From the NCBI GenBank assembly GCA_021325355.1, contig JAJPHI010000016.1, positions 1-64,000 on the forward strand: a DNA stretch of 64,000 bases. Direction: 5' to 3'. The translations under genes and the position numbers were made by a program. Shown piece by piece: positions 16,609-24,419 of this stretch (the stretch's first letter is position 1; each line of letters begins with the position of its first letter). The notes beneath the pieces were generated by a model, which saw only the letters and a program-made list of their open reading frames with translations, did no database searches and had not been told where the DNA came from. Origin of the DNA: Pseudomonadota bacterium. GTDB taxonomy: Bacteria > Desulfobacterota > Binatia > Binatales > Binataceae.

Positions 16609-17397
16609 CTACTCCGAGACCTTGCCGGCCGTGCGCACAAACAGTGCATGCCATCGCGCCTGAAACCACGGCTGTCCGCTCTGCTGCCCATATACCGATC
16701 CGGTTACGTGCATGCCGTCGGGCTCGATCTGACAATCGAGATTGGTTAGCTCGTCGACCGGAAAGGTATTGCCACCGAAAGCGTGGTATCGCGGGCGATA
16801 CTCATCGAACTGCAACAGCGCGCGCATCGCGGCGTACGTCCGACCGTCGGTGGATACGAGCTGCATCTTGCCCGTGGCGTTGGTGATGCGGCGGTCGTTG
16901 ACGATTCCGGCCTCGGTCAAAGTCAGCGCGAAGGGGCCGTTGCCGACCCGGCGATAACACAGCAGATAGGTTTTGGGCGTCCATGGACCGAGCTCGGCGC
17001 CGCCGGGAAGACGCGCGATCGAATCCACGGTCGCGACATAACCCTGCCAGCATCCATGGAAGATCGCTGGCAGAATCGGCGCGGGGGACGCGGTCGGTTG
17101 CGGTGCCGGTTGATACACCGCGGCGGGCGGCGGTGGAGAGGGTGGCACATAAATGCGCGGCGGCGCTTGCACTTGCGGCAGCGTTTCGATGTTGCTGCGC
17201 GGAGCGGGCCTCGCGGGTGTCGGCGCGACGGTCGGATATGGCGGTATCGAGAGCGCAGGCGGCTGCTGTCCGGAACCCATCGGCAGTTGGAGTTGTTGCG
17301 CGTGGGCGACCGCCGTGAGCCACCCGAAAAGCGCCACAAGCAGCCCGAGAGCGTGCAGCCCAGTCAGCCTTCGGCGGTTTTCATCGCGCCACTTCAA
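16609..17397 (-). CDS. Exported proline-rich protein of unknown function
   Basis: This is a 262-residue protein with an N-terminal basic then hydrophobic signal sequence (about 1-33, ending A-V-A-H-A-Q). A Pro/Ala-rich linker follows (about 38-108), then a C-terminal globular domain (about 110-255) with four Cys or Trp landmarks such as F-H-G-C-W-Q-G-Y and Y-L-L-C-Y-R-R. The TTG start is supported by GGAAGG eight bases upstream. The linker and exported domain suggest a periplasmic or envelope protein. I do not recognise the family. Confidence 0.65.
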   Translation of the reverse strand: MKWRDENRRRLTGLHALGLLVALFGWLTAVAHAQQLQLPMGSGQQPPALSIPPYPTVAPTPARPAPRSNIETLPQVQAPPRIYVPPSPPPPAAVYQPAPQPTASPAPILPAIFHGCWQGYVATVDSIARLPGGAELGPWTPKTYLLCYRRVGNGPFALTLTEAGIVNDRRITNATGKMQLVSTDGRTYAAMRALLQFDEYRPRYHAFGGNTFPVDELTNLDCQIEPDGMHVTGSVYGQQSGQPWFQARWHALFVRTAGKVSE

Positions 17398-17469
17398 TGC
17401 TATTGCCTTCCCAGTCTCAGGCTGAGCACGTGCGATGCCAGCAACGGGCGCGATGATCGGAGGATGGAA

Positions 17470-18225
17470 ATGAAGTTAGCCAACAAGGTTGCGATTATAA
17501 CCGGAGCAGCCTCGGGAATGGGAAAATGTGCGGCGCTCCTGTTCGCGCAGGAAGGCGCGAAGATTGCCGCGGCGGACGTCAGCGAGGGCGCGCTTAAAGA
17601 TACCGTCGATCAGATCGCCGCGAGCGGCGGTCAGGCGATCGCGATTCGCGCTGACGTCGCGAAGGCCGCCGACGTCGAGCGGATGGTCAATGAGGCGGTG
17701 ACGAAGTTCGGCAAGCTCGACATCATCTACAACAACGCCGGCATCGAGGGCGAATCAGCGTTCCTCGCCAACATGACCGAGGAGCAGTTCGATCGCGTAA
17801 TTGCGATCAACCTACGCGGGGTATGGCTTGGGATGAAGTATGCGCTGCCCCACATGATGCGCCAGCGGAGCGGTTCGATAATTAACACGGCCTCGATCGC
17901 GGCGCTCGTCGGGCTCAAGGGCAGCACGGCCTATGCGGCGGCCAAAGCCGGTGTGATCGCGATGACGCGGGTCGCCGCGGCGGAGTACGGTCGTTACAAT
18001 ATCCGCGTGAATGCGATCTGTCCGGGCGCGATCGAAACCCCGATGGCGCAGCGGATTCGCGCTGGTGCGGCACCCAATCCGGCGGCGATCAAACGGATTT
18101 CGTTGCTGGAGCGGATGGCGCAGCCGGAAGAGATCGCCAGGGTCGCGCTGTTTCTCGCCAGCGACGACGCTTCCTTCGCGACCGGCGCGCCGTTCATTAT
18201 CGACGGCGGCTGGACCGTGCCTTAG
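17470..18225 (+). CDS. Short-chain dehydrogenase/reductase (SDR), classical
   Basis: This is a 251-residue NAD(P)-dependent oxidoreductase with the complete classical set: T-G-A-A-S-G-M-G (cofactor, about 12-19), N-N-A-G (about 90), the Ser of N-T-A-S-I, and Y-A-A-A-K (catalytic Tyr-Lys). It ends with F-I-I-D-G-G-W-T-V-P. GGAGG six bases upstream selects the ATG at 17470 over the one at 17464. An acidic residue after the second strand (A-D-V-S) favours NAD. The substrate cannot be told from sequence. Confidence 0.9.
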   Translation: MKLANKVAIITGAASGMGKCAALLFAQEGAKIAAADVSEGALKDTVDQIAASGGQAIAIRADVAKAADVERMVNEAVTKFGKLDIIYNNAGIEGESAFLANMTEEQFDRVIAINLRGVWLGMKYALPHMMRQRSGSIINTASIAALVGLKGSTAYAAAKAGVIAMTRVAAAEYGRYNIRVNAICPGAIETPMAQRIRAGAAPNPAAIKRISLLERMAQPEEIARVALFLASDDASFATGAPFIIDGGWTVP

Positions 18226-18318
18226 AGTTGACGGGTCAAAGGCCGGGGATCGGCTCACGACGCCGGTCCGCGGCCGACACGTCATCCGAGGGTCGCGGGC
18301 GGCGCCGATCCCGCAGTA

Positions 18319-18540
18319 CTATTTCTCGATCACGAGGCGCCATCCGCGGCTGTCGGCGCGGGCGGTATCGACCACGATATAGCCTTCAGCTTCGGCCGCG
18401 CGCGGAATATCGCGCACGCCGCGCGGATCGTCGATCAGTAGTTCGAGGGTTTCGCCCCGCGCCATCTGTTCGAGGCGCACCTTGGCGTGCGCCCAGTTGA
18501 GCGGGCATTTGATGCCCCGCAGATCGAGCATCACGGCCAT
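18319..18540 (-). CDS. TusA/SirA-like sulfur carrier protein
   Basis: The 73-residue protein has the TusA fold pattern. The L-D-L-R-G-I-K-C-P-L-N motif at the N-terminus has the family's sulfur-carrying Cys (about 13). The following Pro is present, but the second Pro of C-P-x-P is Asn. The C-terminal G-W-R-L-V-I-E-K strand is typical. It lies 8 bp downstream of a DsbA-like oxidoreductase, so the two may act together in thiol or sulfur transfer. Confidence 0.8.
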   Translation of the reverse strand: MAVMLDLRGIKCPLNWAHAKVRLEQMARGETLELLIDDPRGVRDIPRAAEAEGYIVVDTARADSRGWRLVIEK

Positions 18541-18548
18541 CCGGAGGC

Positions 18549-19172
18549 TTAGGCGGTGGTGGCGAGCCTGCTGACGTAGCGCTGCAGAATGTGGCGCATG
18601 GTCTCCTCGCTCTGCGCGCCGACCAGAGGATATTCGCCGACGAAAAAGGTCGGAACCCCGTCAACGTTGCGGTTATGCGCGATCATGGCGTGGTTCTTCA
18701 GCCGCATCGCATAGCGCTTCGAGTCGAGCGCGGCATCCAGTTCGCCGCGATCGAGCCCGACTTCGGTGGCCAATTCCCCGATGAGGCCGCGTTGCCCGAT
18801 ATTGAGACCTTCGGTGAAGTAGGCGCGATAGACGCGTTCCTCGAAGGCTTCGCCAAGACCTTTCTCGGCGGCAAATTCCGCCGCTTCGAGCGCCGCCTGC
18901 GAATTGGTGAGCAGGGCCGGCGGCCGCATCGTGATGCCCGCGGCCTCGCCCATCGCGGTGATCCGGGTCCAGAGCGCGTTGCGAACTTCCGGACTCATCT
19001 CGCGGCGAAACTCGCTCGCCGGCATCCCTTCGGCGGGCCATTCAGGATGGATCTGGAAGCCGCGCCAGGCTATCTGCAAGTCGAATTCGGGCTTGAGCTT
19101 GCGTATGGTAGCAAACCCGATGTAACAAAACGGACAGATGAAGTCGGAGAACATCTCGATCTTAAGCGACAT
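18549..19172 (-). CDS. DsbA-family (FrnE-type) thiol oxidoreductase
   Basis: The 207-residue protein has the thioredoxin-fold active site F-I-C-P-F-C-Y-I-G near residue 12. It has the FrnE-type helical insert and the cis-Pro loop G-V-P-T-F-F-V-G near 170. There is no signal peptide, so it acts in the cytoplasm, as FrnE and 2-hydroxychromene-isomerase relatives do. The ATG at 19172 has AAGGAG at good spacing, and a longer frame to 19220 is not needed. It is likely co-transcribed with the TusA-like gene. Confidence 0.88.
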   Translation of the reverse strand: MSLKIEMFSDFICPFCYIGFATIRKLKPEFDLQIAWRGFQIHPEWPAEGMPASEFRREMSPEVRNALWTRITAMGEAAGITMRPPALLTNSQAALEAAEFAAEKGLGEAFEERVYRAYFTEGLNIGQRGLIGELATEVGLDRGELDAALDSKRYAMRLKNHAMIAHNRNVDGVPTFFVGEYPLVGAQSEETMRHILQRYVSRLATTA

Positions 19173-19291
19173 GACCTGCTCCTTGATTCGACTATATGCC
19201 CGCACGAGGGAGGGGGTCAAAACGCCGGCGAGGGCCAGCGTCGGCGCGGCGTCAGGCGTTAAGCGGCGTGGGCGGCAGGGACAATACCGTC

Positions 19292-20089
19292 ATGATTCTT
19301 GAAAACTTCAGCCTCGAGGGCAAGGTCGCGATTATCACGGGCGCCGGTCGCGGGCTCGGGCGCGCGATGGCGATCCGGTTCGCCGCATGCGGCGCCGATA
19401 TCGTCGGCGCGGCGCGCACCGTCGCGCAACTCGAAGACACTGCGGCGGAGGTACGCAAGTCAGGGCGGAAGTTCCTGGTGCAGCCGACCGACGTGTCGAG
19501 TTCGGAGCAGGTCAATGCGATGGTCGCGGCGGCGCTCAAGGAATTCGGCCGCGTGGACGTGCTCGTGAACAACGCCGGGATCGGCGAGGATTCGTTCGGC
19601 AAGAAGCTCGAAGAGATCACCGACGCCGAATGGCGGACGGGGATCGACGTTAACCTCTCCAGTCAGTTCTACGCCGCCCGCGCGGTGATTCCACATATGG
19701 TTGCGCGCAAGCGCGGCAAGATCATCAACGTCGCTTCGGGCTATGGGCTGCGCGGCGGCAAGCACAACTACATGTACGCCTGCTCGAAGGGCGCGATCCT
19801 GCAATTGACCCGCTCGCTGGCGCTGACCTACGCCGACGACAATATCCAGACGAACTGCATCGTCCCCGGCATCTTTCCGCATAACGAAGCGATGATGCGC
19901 TTCTTCAAGGGCGGCAAGTTTATCCCGATCGGTCGCGCTGGACAGGACGACGATGTCGGTCCGCTCGCGGTCTTTCTCGCGTCCGAGGCGTCGAATCATA
20001 TCAATGGCGAATTGCTGATAATTGACGGCGGCGGTCTGGTTGGCGGGATCGTTCCCACCGGCGTTGCCCCAACGAATCCGGAGAGCTAG
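19292..20089 (+). CDS. SDR-family oxidoreductase
   Basis: This is a 265-residue NAD(P)-dependent dehydrogenase with T-G-A-G-R-G-L-G, N-N-A-G-I-G, the catalytic Ser in V-A-S-G-Y-G and Y-A-C-S-K. The C-terminus keeps the D-G-G motif and adds a short hydrophobic tail. The ATG at 19292 begins just before the first strand, and a longer frame upstream overlaps the divergent dsbA-like start. It lies 14 bp upstream of a second, atypical SDR gene and probably shares its transcript. Confidence 0.88.
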   Translation: MILENFSLEGKVAIITGAGRGLGRAMAIRFAACGADIVGAARTVAQLEDTAAEVRKSGRKFLVQPTDVSSSEQVNAMVAAALKEFGRVDVLVNNAGIGEDSFGKKLEEITDAEWRTGIDVNLSSQFYAARAVIPHMVARKRGKIINVASGYGLRGGKHNYMYACSKGAILQLTRSLALTYADDNIQTNCIVPGIFPHNEAMMRFFKGGKFIPIGRAGQDDDVGPLAVFLASEASNHINGELLIIDGGGLVGGIVPTGVAPTNPES

Positions 20090-20103
20090 CGGCGAGGACC
20101 CCA

Positions 20104-20892
20104 ATGGCGATTCCTGCAGGACTCAGGGACTTTGCGCTCACGGGCAAGCGCGGCCTCGTGATCGGCGCCGAGCATCCGCTCGGACGAGTGGCGGCCGTCA
20201 CGTTGGCGGAGGCCGGGGCGCGCGTGCTGCTGGCGTCACAGGATGCGGGCGCCGACGAGGCGCTCAGACAGACGGCTGCGGCGGTGGCGGCGGCCGGGCA
20301 AAAGAATCCGCCGATACGGGTTCAGCGCGCGGCTCTGCGCAGCGACTTGAGCGCGACCGCCGATCTTACGGTTCGACAGCTTGGCGGTCTCGATATTCTC
20401 GTCACGGCCCTCGACGCGCCGTTCTACGCGCCGTTCGAAGAATCCGATGATGCGGCGTTCGATCGCGTGATCGAGGAAAATTTCAAGTCGGTCTGGACCG
20501 CGAGCCAGGAGATCGGGCGGGTGATGCTCAGTCGCGGCGGCGGCACGATCGTCCATATATCCAATGTGATGGCGGAGCGCGGCGTGCCGAACGCGACGCT
20601 CTACTGCGCCGCCAAAGGGGCGGTGCGCAACCTGGTGCGCGCGCTCGCGCTCGAGTGGGCGCGCCGCTCGGTGCGCGTCAACATGATCGAATGCGGATGG
20701 CTCGATGCGGCCGATCGCGCGGAGACTCAGCCGGGCGAATTCCACGAGCGGCTGGTCAAGTATCTGCCCTATAAGCGCCTGCTCAAACCCGACGAGATCG
20801 CCGGCGCGCTGCTTTATCTGGTATCGCCGGCGGCCGGCTTCGTCACCGGCGAGGCAATCGCGATCGACGGCGGCTTACTCTGCCGCGTGTAG
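20104..20892 (+). CDS. Atypical SDR-family protein with altered cofactor motif
   Basis: This is a 262-residue SDR fold. The catalytic Tyr-Lys pair (Y-C-A-A-K) and Ser (H-I-S-N-V) are present, and D-G-G occurs at the end. However, the dinucleotide motif reads I-G-A-E-H-P-L-G, with Pro in place of the middle Gly, and the usual N-N-A-G is replaced by T-A-L-D-A-P. Cofactor binding may be weak or different. GAGG precedes the ATG. It is the second gene of a two-SDR operon, so it might form a hetero-oligomer with its partner. Confidence 0.82.
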   Translation: MAIPAGLRDFALTGKRGLVIGAEHPLGRVAAVTLAEAGARVLLASQDAGADEALRQTAAAVAAAGQKNPPIRVQRAALRSDLSATADLTVRQLGGLDILVTALDAPFYAPFEESDDAAFDRVIEENFKSVWTASQEIGRVMLSRGGGTIVHISNVMAERGVPNATLYCAAKGAVRNLVRALALEWARRSVRVNMIECGWLDAADRAETQPGEFHERLVKYLPYKRLLKPDEIAGALLYLVSPAAGFVTGEAIAIDGGLLCRV

Positions 20893-20922
20893 CGGCCACC
20901 GCGCGGCCGTTGCGGTTATGAA

Positions 20923-21270
20923 CTATCCGCGCACGGCCGTCAGCAGGATCGCGCTTTCGGCGCGCGCTTCCACCGCATGCGGAACCTGCGGGTCGAGCAT
21001 GCAGAGCATCCCGGCGCCAAGTTCGTGGGTGGCGCCGCCCGCGGCGAAGGCAATCGTACCGCTGAGCACCTGGACGGTGATCGAGTGCTGCGCGTGATGC
21101 TCGGAGAGGCGGGCGCCCGCGCGCAGCAGGAGCAGGGTGACGTTCAGCTCCGGATTCCGGGTAATCGGAATTGCTGTGCGATCGCCGGATTGCCACGCCT
21201 GACTGCGCCGGCCGGTTTCGATCATCTGCGTTAAATCAACCGCGCTGATTTGTTCGCTCCCTGAAGCCAT
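20923..21270 (-). CDS. Small cupin-domain protein
   Basis: This is a 115-residue single-domain cupin with the two motifs G-A-R-L-S-E-H-H-A-Q-H-S-I-T-V-Q-V-L-S-G and L-D-P-Q-V-P-H-A-V-E-A. These supply His residues for a metal site. The likely start is ATG 21270, nine codons inside the longest frame. Such proteins often act as regulators or small-molecule binding proteins, but no substrate can be named. It is convergent with the SDR pair. Confidence 0.8.
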   Translation of the reverse strand: MASGSEQISAVDLTQMIETGRRSQAWQSGDRTAIPITRNPELNVTLLLLRAGARLSEHHAQHSITVQVLSGTIAFAAGGATHELGAGMLCMLDPQVPHAVEARAESAILLTAVRG

Positions 21271-21297
21271 ACCGGCAAGGTTATCACACCGTTTCAA

Positions 21298-21702
21298 TTA
21301 CGGGGCGAGCGGCAGGGAGGCTATCGAATCGACCTTCAGCCACTGGCCGGCTTTGATCTCGAGCGGGAGGATGCCGCCGGGCCCGTGAAGAACATAGTGC
21401 CCGGGAGCTAGGACGATACGGTACTTGCCGGGTGCGCGCGCCGAGCAATCGGCCTTGGCAATCTGGCGCTGATTGTTGCGGTCGAAGATCCAGATGCATT
21501 CGCCGATGACACCCTCGGGCTGTTCCATCGGCACCCCTGCGCCCGAGAAGCCGTAGACCCCGGATTCTATCGGAGGAATGTTCGAGCTGGTGGCCGGTGG
21601 CGGCGGCGCCGGCCGGCGGCATCCGGACACCATCGCCAGAAGTCCGATTCCGACCAACGCAGGAAGTGCAGTTCCAAGGCGCATCAGAGCCGTCGCTAGC
21701 AT
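21298..21702 (-). CDS. Putative lipoprotein
   Basis: The 134-residue protein starts with a hydrophobic segment and lipobox (L-L-A-M-V-S-G-C), giving a lipidated Cys at about residue 28. A Pro-rich stretch follows. The mature part (about 45-134) is beta-rich and contains I-W-I-F-D-R-N-N-Q-R-Q and G-K-Y-R-I-V-L-A-P-G-H-Y. Its family is unknown to me. An internal ATG at 21684 is an equally good start. It is upstream of the cupin gene on the same strand, 27 bp away. Confidence 0.65.
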   Translation of the reverse strand: MLATALMRLGTALPALVGIGLLAMVSGCRRPAPPPPATSSNIPPIESGVYGFSGAGVPMEQPEGVIGECIWIFDRNNQRQIAKADCSARAPGKYRIVLAPGHYVLHGPGGILPLEIKAGQWLKVDSIASLPLAP

Positions 21703-21824
21703 AGCGAATCCGGATCGATTTATCAGCGGCGGCGATAGTTCGCGTGAGGCGCAGGCGCTGATTGCCTCGGCGTCGGTTTCCGGTCATATTCCGTAGCGTC
21801 GTCTCGAGAAGGGGGGTCTGGCTG

Positions 21825-22172
21825 ATGGCGTTGAACGAGGAGCGGGAGTTCGAGTCCCGGATCGGCAAGGGCGCGAAAATTTCCGGCAAGCTCGTTTTTC
21901 GGGCATCGGCAAAGATCGAGGGCGAGGCGGATGGCGAGATAACCGGTGATGAAATCGTTATCGCCGAAGGCGCCGTCGTGACCGCGCGAATCACCGGTTC
22001 ACGCGTGACGGTGGCGGGGCGGGTCAGCGGCGAAATCGTCGCGCGCGAGCGCCTGGAGCTGCTGCCGACGGCGCGGCTCAAATGCACAATTACGACGGCG
22101 AGCCTGGTGCTCAACGAGGGCGCGCAATTCGACGGCGACTGCAAGATGCCGAAGGAGCGCGCTGCGGCCTGA
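21825..22172 (+). CDS. Bactofilin (polymer-forming cytoskeletal protein)
   Basis: The 115-residue protein is a right-handed beta-helix of the bactofilin (DUF583) family. It has repeated short strands with G-K-G-A-K-I-S-G-K-L-V-F, A-K-I-E-G-E-A-D-G-E-I and A-R-I-T-G-S-R-V-T-V-A-G-R-V-S-G-E-I. Bactofilins self-assemble on the inner face of the membrane and position cell-wall or polar proteins. The ATG at 21825 is preceded by a G-rich ribosome site, and 21 extra upstream residues in frame are not family-like. It is transcribed alone. Confidence 0.88.
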   Translation: MALNEEREFESRIGKGAKISGKLVFRASAKIEGEADGEITGDEIVIAEGAVVTARITGSRVTVAGRVSGEIVARERLELLPTARLKCTITTASLVLNEGAQFDGDCKMPKERAAA

Positions 22173-22175
22173 CCC

Positions 22176-22784
22176 TCAAGCCGGCATCGATGCTGGCGTA
22201 AAACTGAGTAGACGGTCTTCACGTCCGCGACGGTCACGACGCGTAACCAGTCGGCCGTCAGCATCAAAGACCAGTTCCTCCGCTTCGCCCATCCGCTTCT
22301 CGTGGAGCCATCGGCGGCCGTCCGCCTCCGCGCGACAGCTTTGCTTGATCGACGCGGCGACGAGCGAATGGGCCTCGATTACGGCTACTCGTCCGGTCCA
22401 TCGCATCTGGCCCCGCGCGCGCACGCGCGCGATGAGCCATGCGCGAAAGATCGCCATCTCGGCGACCTCGACCTCGCCGAAGCGGCCGCGCTTGACCACC
22501 AAGTCGCTCTGGCCGGCCAAACTCCTGATAGTGGCGCGGAAAACTTCGTCGTCGGCCCGATAGACGGCGTCGCGCTTGAAAAGACTGCTGGTGTAAGTGA
22601 TCTCGAGCCGATGCACGCTTCCTGACGGATCAAAGGCCGCATCGACCCGATGCACCGCCTGGGCGGCGGACTCTCGGGTGACGGCGCGGATCCGGTCCGC
22701 CAGGACGGTCGCCTCTTCGATCAACGTCGCCGCGTCGGGACGGCGAGTTTCGTAACGGTAGGTGCCGAGCGGGAGCAGGATCAA
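22176..22784 (-). CDS. Conserved-looking hypothetical protein
   Basis: This is a 202-residue protein with no family I recognise. It begins near a strand L-P-L-G-T-Y-R-Y-E-T-R-R, and the middle has alternating strand patterns such as V-H-R-L-E-I-T-Y-T-S. It ends in a charged G-R-L-V-T-R-R-D-R-R-G-R segment. It has no signal or membrane helix. The TTG start at 22784 overlaps the DUF72 stop and has AAGG six bases upstream, so it is translated together with the DUF72 protein. Confidence 0.6.
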   Translation of the reverse strand: MILLPLGTYRYETRRPDAATLIEEATVLADRIRAVTRESAAQAVHRVDAAFDPSGSVHRLEITYTSSLFKRDAVYRADDEVFRATIRSLAGQSDLVVKRGRFGEVEVAEMAIFRAWLIARVRARGQMRWTGRVAVIEAHSLVAASIKQSCRAEADGRRWLHEKRMGEAEELVFDADGRLVTRRDRRGREDRLLSFTPASMPA

Positions 22785-23494
22785 GGCAGGCCTTGGGACA
22801 AAAGTCGGGCGAGCTCCGCCGCCAGCTCCGGCGCCGCAGCCTCATGCTTGAAAAATACATAAACCTCGTCCGCGTCGGCAGCGAACGAGCGGATACGGTC
22901 GGCCCAGACGGTAAGCGCGGGAGTATCGTAGGCCGGTTTGCGGAGGCGAAGGTAAACGTGCGGCGCGGTGCATTCCAACGGGGTGACAAGAGTATCCGTC
23001 TCGGCGATGCAAAGAGCTGCATTATAGCGCCGAAGAAGGTCAAAAATTGCTGAATCGAACCATGAGCGATGGCGAAACTCGAAAGCGGCACGCACCCGCT
23101 TGTCGAGGGTCTCGAGGAACGCCTCGAGGACGGGATCGTTTCGCGCGAAGTCTGGCGGGAGCTGAAAAAGAATCGGCCCCAGGCGTGCGCCGAGCGCGGT
23201 AGCGGTTTCGACGAAATGGCCAAGAATAGCCGCGACGCCGTGTAAGCGACCAAAATGCGTTATACGCTGCGGCGCCTTGAGCGCGAAGCGAAAATGCTCC
23301 GGTGTCTTGGCTGCCCATCCTTCGAGCATCGAGCGCTTCGGGATCGCCCGAAACGTATAATTGATTTCCACCGTGTTCAGGCGTTCCGCATAGAAACCGA
23401 GCATCTGCACTGCCGGTAACTTCGGCGGATAAAACCGGCCCAGCCATTCCTTATAGCTGAAGCCGGACGCGCCAATTCTGACCGACGCCTGCAC
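22781..23494 (-). CDS. DUF72-family (YecE-like) protein
   Basis: The 237-residue TIM-barrel-like protein has the family landmarks: G-A-S-G-F-S-Y-K-E-W near the start, then F-Y-P, L-N-T-V-E-I-N-Y-T-F, F-R-F-A-L-K-A-P, I-L-F-Q-L-P-P-D-F and E-F-R-H-R-S-W. I chose the GTG at 23494 because it gives the usual length. The extra 35 residues up to an ATG at 23599 lie in AT-richer sequence unlike a coding region. The biochemical role of DUF72 is not established. Confidence 0.85.
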   Translation of the reverse strand: MQASVRIGASGFSYKEWLGRFYPPKLPAVQMLGFYAERLNTVEINYTFRAIPKRSMLEGWAAKTPEHFRFALKAPQRITHFGRLHGVAAILGHFVETATALGARLGPILFQLPPDFARNDPVLEAFLETLDKRVRAAFEFRHRSWFDSAIFDLLRRYNAALCIAETDTLVTPLECTAPHVYLRLRKPAYDTPALTVWADRIRSFAADADEVYVFFKHEAAAPELAAELARLLSQGLP

Positions 23495-23629
23495 GCCGCT
23501 CAGACTAGCAGTAAGGCCAGCGCACGAGAACTCGGCCGGCAAGGTTCGCGGATTGTTGTTCGACGGGTTAGCTGCGGTTCGCTTGATTACAGGCCACATG
23601 TGTACCTAAAGTTGAATATAATCGTGGGT

Positions 23630-23677
23630 GGATGGTCTATCTTATTGGCAGATGGATGCTCTATCGTATTGGAGGAT
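23630..23677 (+). repeat. Two tandem 24-bp direct repeats upstream of HTH gene
   Basis: Units at 23630-23653 and 23654-23677 agree at 20 of 24 positions (core TCTATC-x-TATTGG). They lie in an AT-richer stretch unlike the flanking genes, 138 bp before the start of the small HTH protein. The head-to-tail, 24-bp period fits a paired site for a DNA-bending regulator of the excisionase type. That use is inference. Confidence 0.5.
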
Positions 23678-23815
23678 CGGCGAGAAGATCCGGGAGTCAC
23701 AAAGAACTGGTTTGGGATCAAACGTTTTTTCAGAGGGGATTCACCTACCGGTGATGAATGTGCTAATTGATTTGCAGTTTAGCCCGCTTAAGTGCGGTTA
23801 AAGAGGGATGAGGAT

Positions 23816-24025
23816 ATGGTGCTTGCAGATGCGAAAGTCCTAACCGTTGGCGAACTCTCCGAATACCTCCGCGTCCATCGTTCGACGATTTACCGTTTAC
23901 TCAAAAAAGGACAGTTGCCGGGTTTCAAGATTGGCAGCGATTGGCGTTTCAACGTTGAAGCCATCGACCAGTGGCGATTGCAGCAGGGCGCAGCGCAGCT
24001 CGAAGAGTTGCGTGCTCAGCAGTAA
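23816..24025 (+). CDS. Excisionase-type helix-turn-helix protein
   Basis: This is a 69-residue DNA-binding protein of the MerR-like excisionase/HTH_17 family. It has the compact pattern L-T-V-G-E-L-S-E-Y-L-R-V-H-R-S-T-I-Y-R-L-L-K-K-G-x-x-P-G-F-K-I-G-S-D-W-R-F. Such proteins act as excision factors, plasmid regulators or BldC-like transcription factors. I chose ATG 23816, with AGAGGG about nine bases upstream. A GTG at 23792 is possible. No integrase or phage gene is nearby, so a transcription role is more likely. Confidence 0.85.
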   Translation: MVLADAKVLTVGELSEYLRVHRSTIYRLLKKGQLPGFKIGSDWRFNVEAIDQWRLQQGAAQLEELRAQQ

Positions 24026-24419
24026 GACGGCAGAACTGCCATTATCCGCCGCCAGGTCGAAACTCGTGAAGCTGCGTCCTGGCGGCGGACGCAAAGACAG
24101 CGGCGGACGGTTAAACGATCGGGCTGCGGCGATCCTCGTCCCTAAGCCACCCGTCAGTGAGGTGGCGCGGTATCATTCTCACCGAAGCTGCAGAGGTTTT
24201 GAGACTCTTCAGCAATCTTAAAGTTACCCAGGCACTTTTAAGCTTAAAGACCTCTGTTTGCGCGCTACCTTCCGCACACACGCCTGTTTGATGTGCGGGA
24301 TAAATGGTTCGACAGAGCGACGGGGATCGAGAGGGCCGAACCCGTCTGGAGTACGCGCGCGTTTGCCCACTCTTGCAGGGCCCGGGGCGACTCTGAGGAG
24401 CTGTGTTCGGCGCGCGTGC
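24026..24419. other. 394-bp stretch without a gene; contains inverted repeats
   Basis: No credible gene is seen here. Bases 24045-24056 and 24078-24089 form a perfect 12-bp inverted repeat (TCCGCCGCCAGG / CCTGGCGGCGGA) with a 21-base loop just after the HTH gene. It has no T-run, so any terminator function would be factor-dependent. A 12-bp self-complementary AT-rich site (TTTAAGCTTAAA) lies at 24237-24248, flanked by CAGAGGT at 24191 and ACCTCTG at 24250. The region ends at the stop of the large VWA gene. Confidence 0.4.

Noticed and set aside
16783-17469. In-frame extension upstream of the first SDR gene (frame open from 16783)
   Set aside because: It overlaps the exported proline-rich gene on the other strand. 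The GGAGG site and SDR fold begin at 17470.
23816-24025. Prophage or integrated element marked by an excisionase-like gene
   Set aside because: No integrase, attachment-site duplication or phage gene is found nearby. The HTH family also contains ordinary transcription factors.
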